23,436 nt of DNA from Treponema sp. (GTDB taxonomy: Bacteria > Spirochaetota > Spirochaetia > Treponematales > Breznakiellaceae), in assembly GCA_031270205.1 (NCBI GenBank), contig JAISYA010000085.1, positions 1 through 23,436 of the forward strand, written 5' to 3'. Under the pieces are notes generated by a model. That model was not told the origin of the DNA, made no database searches, and was given only the letters and a program-made list of their open reading frames with translations. Shown here in pieces: positions 22,225 through 23,436 of this stretch (positions are counted from its first letter, which is position 1; each line of letters begins with the position of its first letter). A program made the position numbers and the translations under genes.

Positions 22225-23343
22225 TTAGCGCTTCATAAGCAGGGCGTTGTAATTGGCCCGCTCGTCCGTCAGCGCTTTATCCTGTTCCTTAAAGGATTTG
22301 TAGTTTTGAATGGCACTGTCAAAATAACTTTTAACCGTACCAATATCGCTTTCCCCAACCGGAGTAAGGTCTGAAACATCGGCGTTGACTTTTTTCATGT
22401 CAAACAGGGCGGTTATGTCATTTTTCTCTTTGCTGTATACCGCTTCCACCGTCATACGCGCGTCCGACATGACGCGATTCCAGGAATTGCTCAGCCCCTG
22501 TAAAATATCCATGTATTTTTCGCGGTCCTTGTCGTTCTGCTCGTTTTTTGATTTTGTTGCATCATCATCTCCTTTAGCGTCGGCAATCGCGTTCAGTTTT
22601 GTCTGAACTTCCAGTTTCTGGGCGCTAAGGAAACTCTGGGAGCTGTCTTTCAACCCTTTGATAGAGTTCTCGTACTGCTCGGAGGCGGCTTTGCAGGCGG
22701 TTCCCAGCCGCTGCTGGTTTTCATACGATATCTGCAGCTTGGCGCGTTTATCCTTCGTGGCCGCGTCCGCTTCCTTGCCGTTATTGTCCACCATCTTGCT
22801 GGTCAGCAGGGTAGGCGCGGCGGCGGCGGCGAGAATGTCCAAGACCCGCGATAAACCTTCCGGCGTTCCATGATTTGCCGCCCGCACGTCCACATGGTAT
22901 TTTGCCGAATTGTCGGAACTGCGGGTATTGCTTTGATGAGTCGATACGCTGCCGCTGAGGCTTATCTTAACCGGGCCGAAGCCTATAGATGCGGAAAATG
23001 ACCCGCCCGCGTCGAGGGAGGATTCCGATTTCTCACATTCCTTTACTTCCATGTCGAAGAGGATGTTTACCTCGTCGATTTGCAGGTTGGGAATGGGTAC
23101 GATTGCCAGCAGGGGAACCTGCAGGGACATTTCATTTCTGGTGGGGTTCCCCAAAGGATCCATGTCGCTCTTTTCGTACTTGAACAGCATGGTCCGGGCA
23201 CTCTGGTCGGGATTAAAACCGACGGTATTGATAAAATCCGCCGTACTCCGCGCAAGAACAATGCTTGCGTTGGCCGCGGCTGTTAACGGCCCACCGATCA
23301 GCTTTTCCATGTCAAGACCAGCGAATTGCGCTCCAATTGCCAT
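22225..23343 (-). CDS. DUF2589 domain protein with coiled-coil tail
   Basis: 372 residues, ATG at 23343 with GAGGAG about 7 bases upstream. The first 195 residues carry the DUF2589 pattern: LIGGPLTAAANASIVLARSTADFINTVGF, SLQVPLLAIVPIPNLQIDEVNILFDMEVKE, GFGPVKISLSGSVSTHQSNTRSSDNS, YHVDVRAANHGTPEGLSRVLDILAAA. The remaining 175 residues are helical and charged, with runs such as DKRAKLQISYENQQRLGTACKAASEQYENS and DKDREKYMDILQGLSNSWNRVM, probably a coiled coil. Such proteins often carry a Ser/Gly-rich strand region, here ESSLDAGGSFSASIGFG. There is no signal peptide or membrane segment. It is the first gene of the minus-strand operon and therefore may be its most abundant product. Function unknown. 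Confidence 0.85.
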   Translation of the reverse strand: MAIGAQFAGLDMEKLIGGPLTAAANASIVLARSTADFINTVGFNPDQSARTMLFKYEKSDMDPLGNPTRNEMSLQVPLLAIVPIPNLQIDEVNILFDMEVKECEKSESSLDAGGSFSASIGFGPVKISLSGSVSTHQSNTRSSDNSAKYHVDVRAANHGTPEGLSRVLDILAAAAAPTLLTSKMVDNNGKEADAATKDKRAKLQISYENQQRLGTACKAASEQYENSIKGLKDSSQSFLSAQKLEVQTKLNAIADAKGDDDATKSKNEQNDKDREKYMDILQGLSNSWNRVMSDARMTVEAVYSKEKNDITALFDMKKVNADVSDLTPVGESDIGTVKSYFDSAIQNYKSFKEQDKALTDERANYNALLMKR

Positions 23344-23383
23344 ATCTTTTCTCCTCTATAAAATGAGCGTTTCTACTCCCAAT

Positions 23384-23398
23384 GGGTACAACGTACCC
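23384..23398. promoter_or_regulatory. Inverted repeats upstream of the DUF2589 operon
   Basis: GGGTAC (23384-23389), AAC, GTACCC (23393-23398) form a perfect 6-bp palindrome. An outer pair AGCGTTT (23366-23372) and AAACGCT (23423-23429) encloses it. The position, 41 to 55 bases upstream of the first operon ATG, fits an operator or the start of a leader hairpin. A weak promoter (TTGGGA, 16-base spacer, TATAGA on the minus strand, 23382 to 23355) lies beside it but would overlap the ribosome-binding site. The remaining bases to 23436 show no gene. Confidence 0.4.
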
Positions 23399-23436
23399 TT
23401 TCGCTTAACAGCAAGGGGTGGTAAACGCTGATTTGC

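Noticed and set aside
1..23436. CRISPR array or intact insertion sequence
   Set aside because: No regularly spaced repeats with unique spacers and no transposase gene were seen.

Overview
The window looks like a piece of a fairly GC-rich, diderm bacterial chromosome, most likely a Treponema-like spirochaete. That placement rests on the overall gene set, an Mla-type lipid-transport operon (so an outer membrane is present), and two lipoproteins with loose lipoboxes. It is a tentative reading, not a search result.

Left part (1-10525), mostly housekeeping: a family-2 glycosyltransferase cut by the left edge, overlapped by a PlsC-type acyltransferase; a convergent GNAT acetyltransferase and a YprB-like RNase H-fold exonuclease on the minus strand; then a plus-strand run of dnaE (replicative DNA polymerase III alpha), a YggT-family membrane protein and recG, with gene junctions overlapping or abutting. 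DnaE carries a clear clamp-binding motif and an unusual tandem duplication of its C-terminal OB-like block.

Middle part (10526-14423): mlaE-mlaF-mlaD plus a TPR lipoprotein, a retrograde/anterograde phospholipid transport system of the MCE type. The mlaF-mlaD junction holds a duplicated hairpin + ribosome-binding site + ATGAAA unit and a 38-codon ORF. MlaD contains two perfect-period 42-residue repeats.

Boundary (14424-14878): 455 bp without a protein gene. It contains a near-consensus promoter, a 163-bp inverted-repeat element made of stacked hairpins, another strong hairpin, and a 51-nt tRNA-like sequence that has a 7-bp acceptor stem and a good T arm but no D arm. It separates plus-strand core genes from a minus-strand accessory block.

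Right part (14879-23343), one long minus-strand operon read from right to left: a DUF2589-type protein, a second diverged DUF2589-like protein, two small unknown proteins, a branched-chain-amino-acid-type (LivJ-like) binding lipoprotein, an HlyD-like adaptor, and two ABC exporter subunits resembling the NHLM (nitrile hydratase leader microcin) export pair but without a C39 peptidase domain and with abnormal ATPase motifs. From the two DUF2589-like genes to the last exporter gene, most junctions overlap by 4 bases or are a few bases apart, so the products are probably made together. I read this as the best candidate in the window for an undescribed system: cytoplasmic DUF2589-type proteins coupled to a peptidase-less NHLM-like export machine and a periplasmic ligand-binding lipoprotein.
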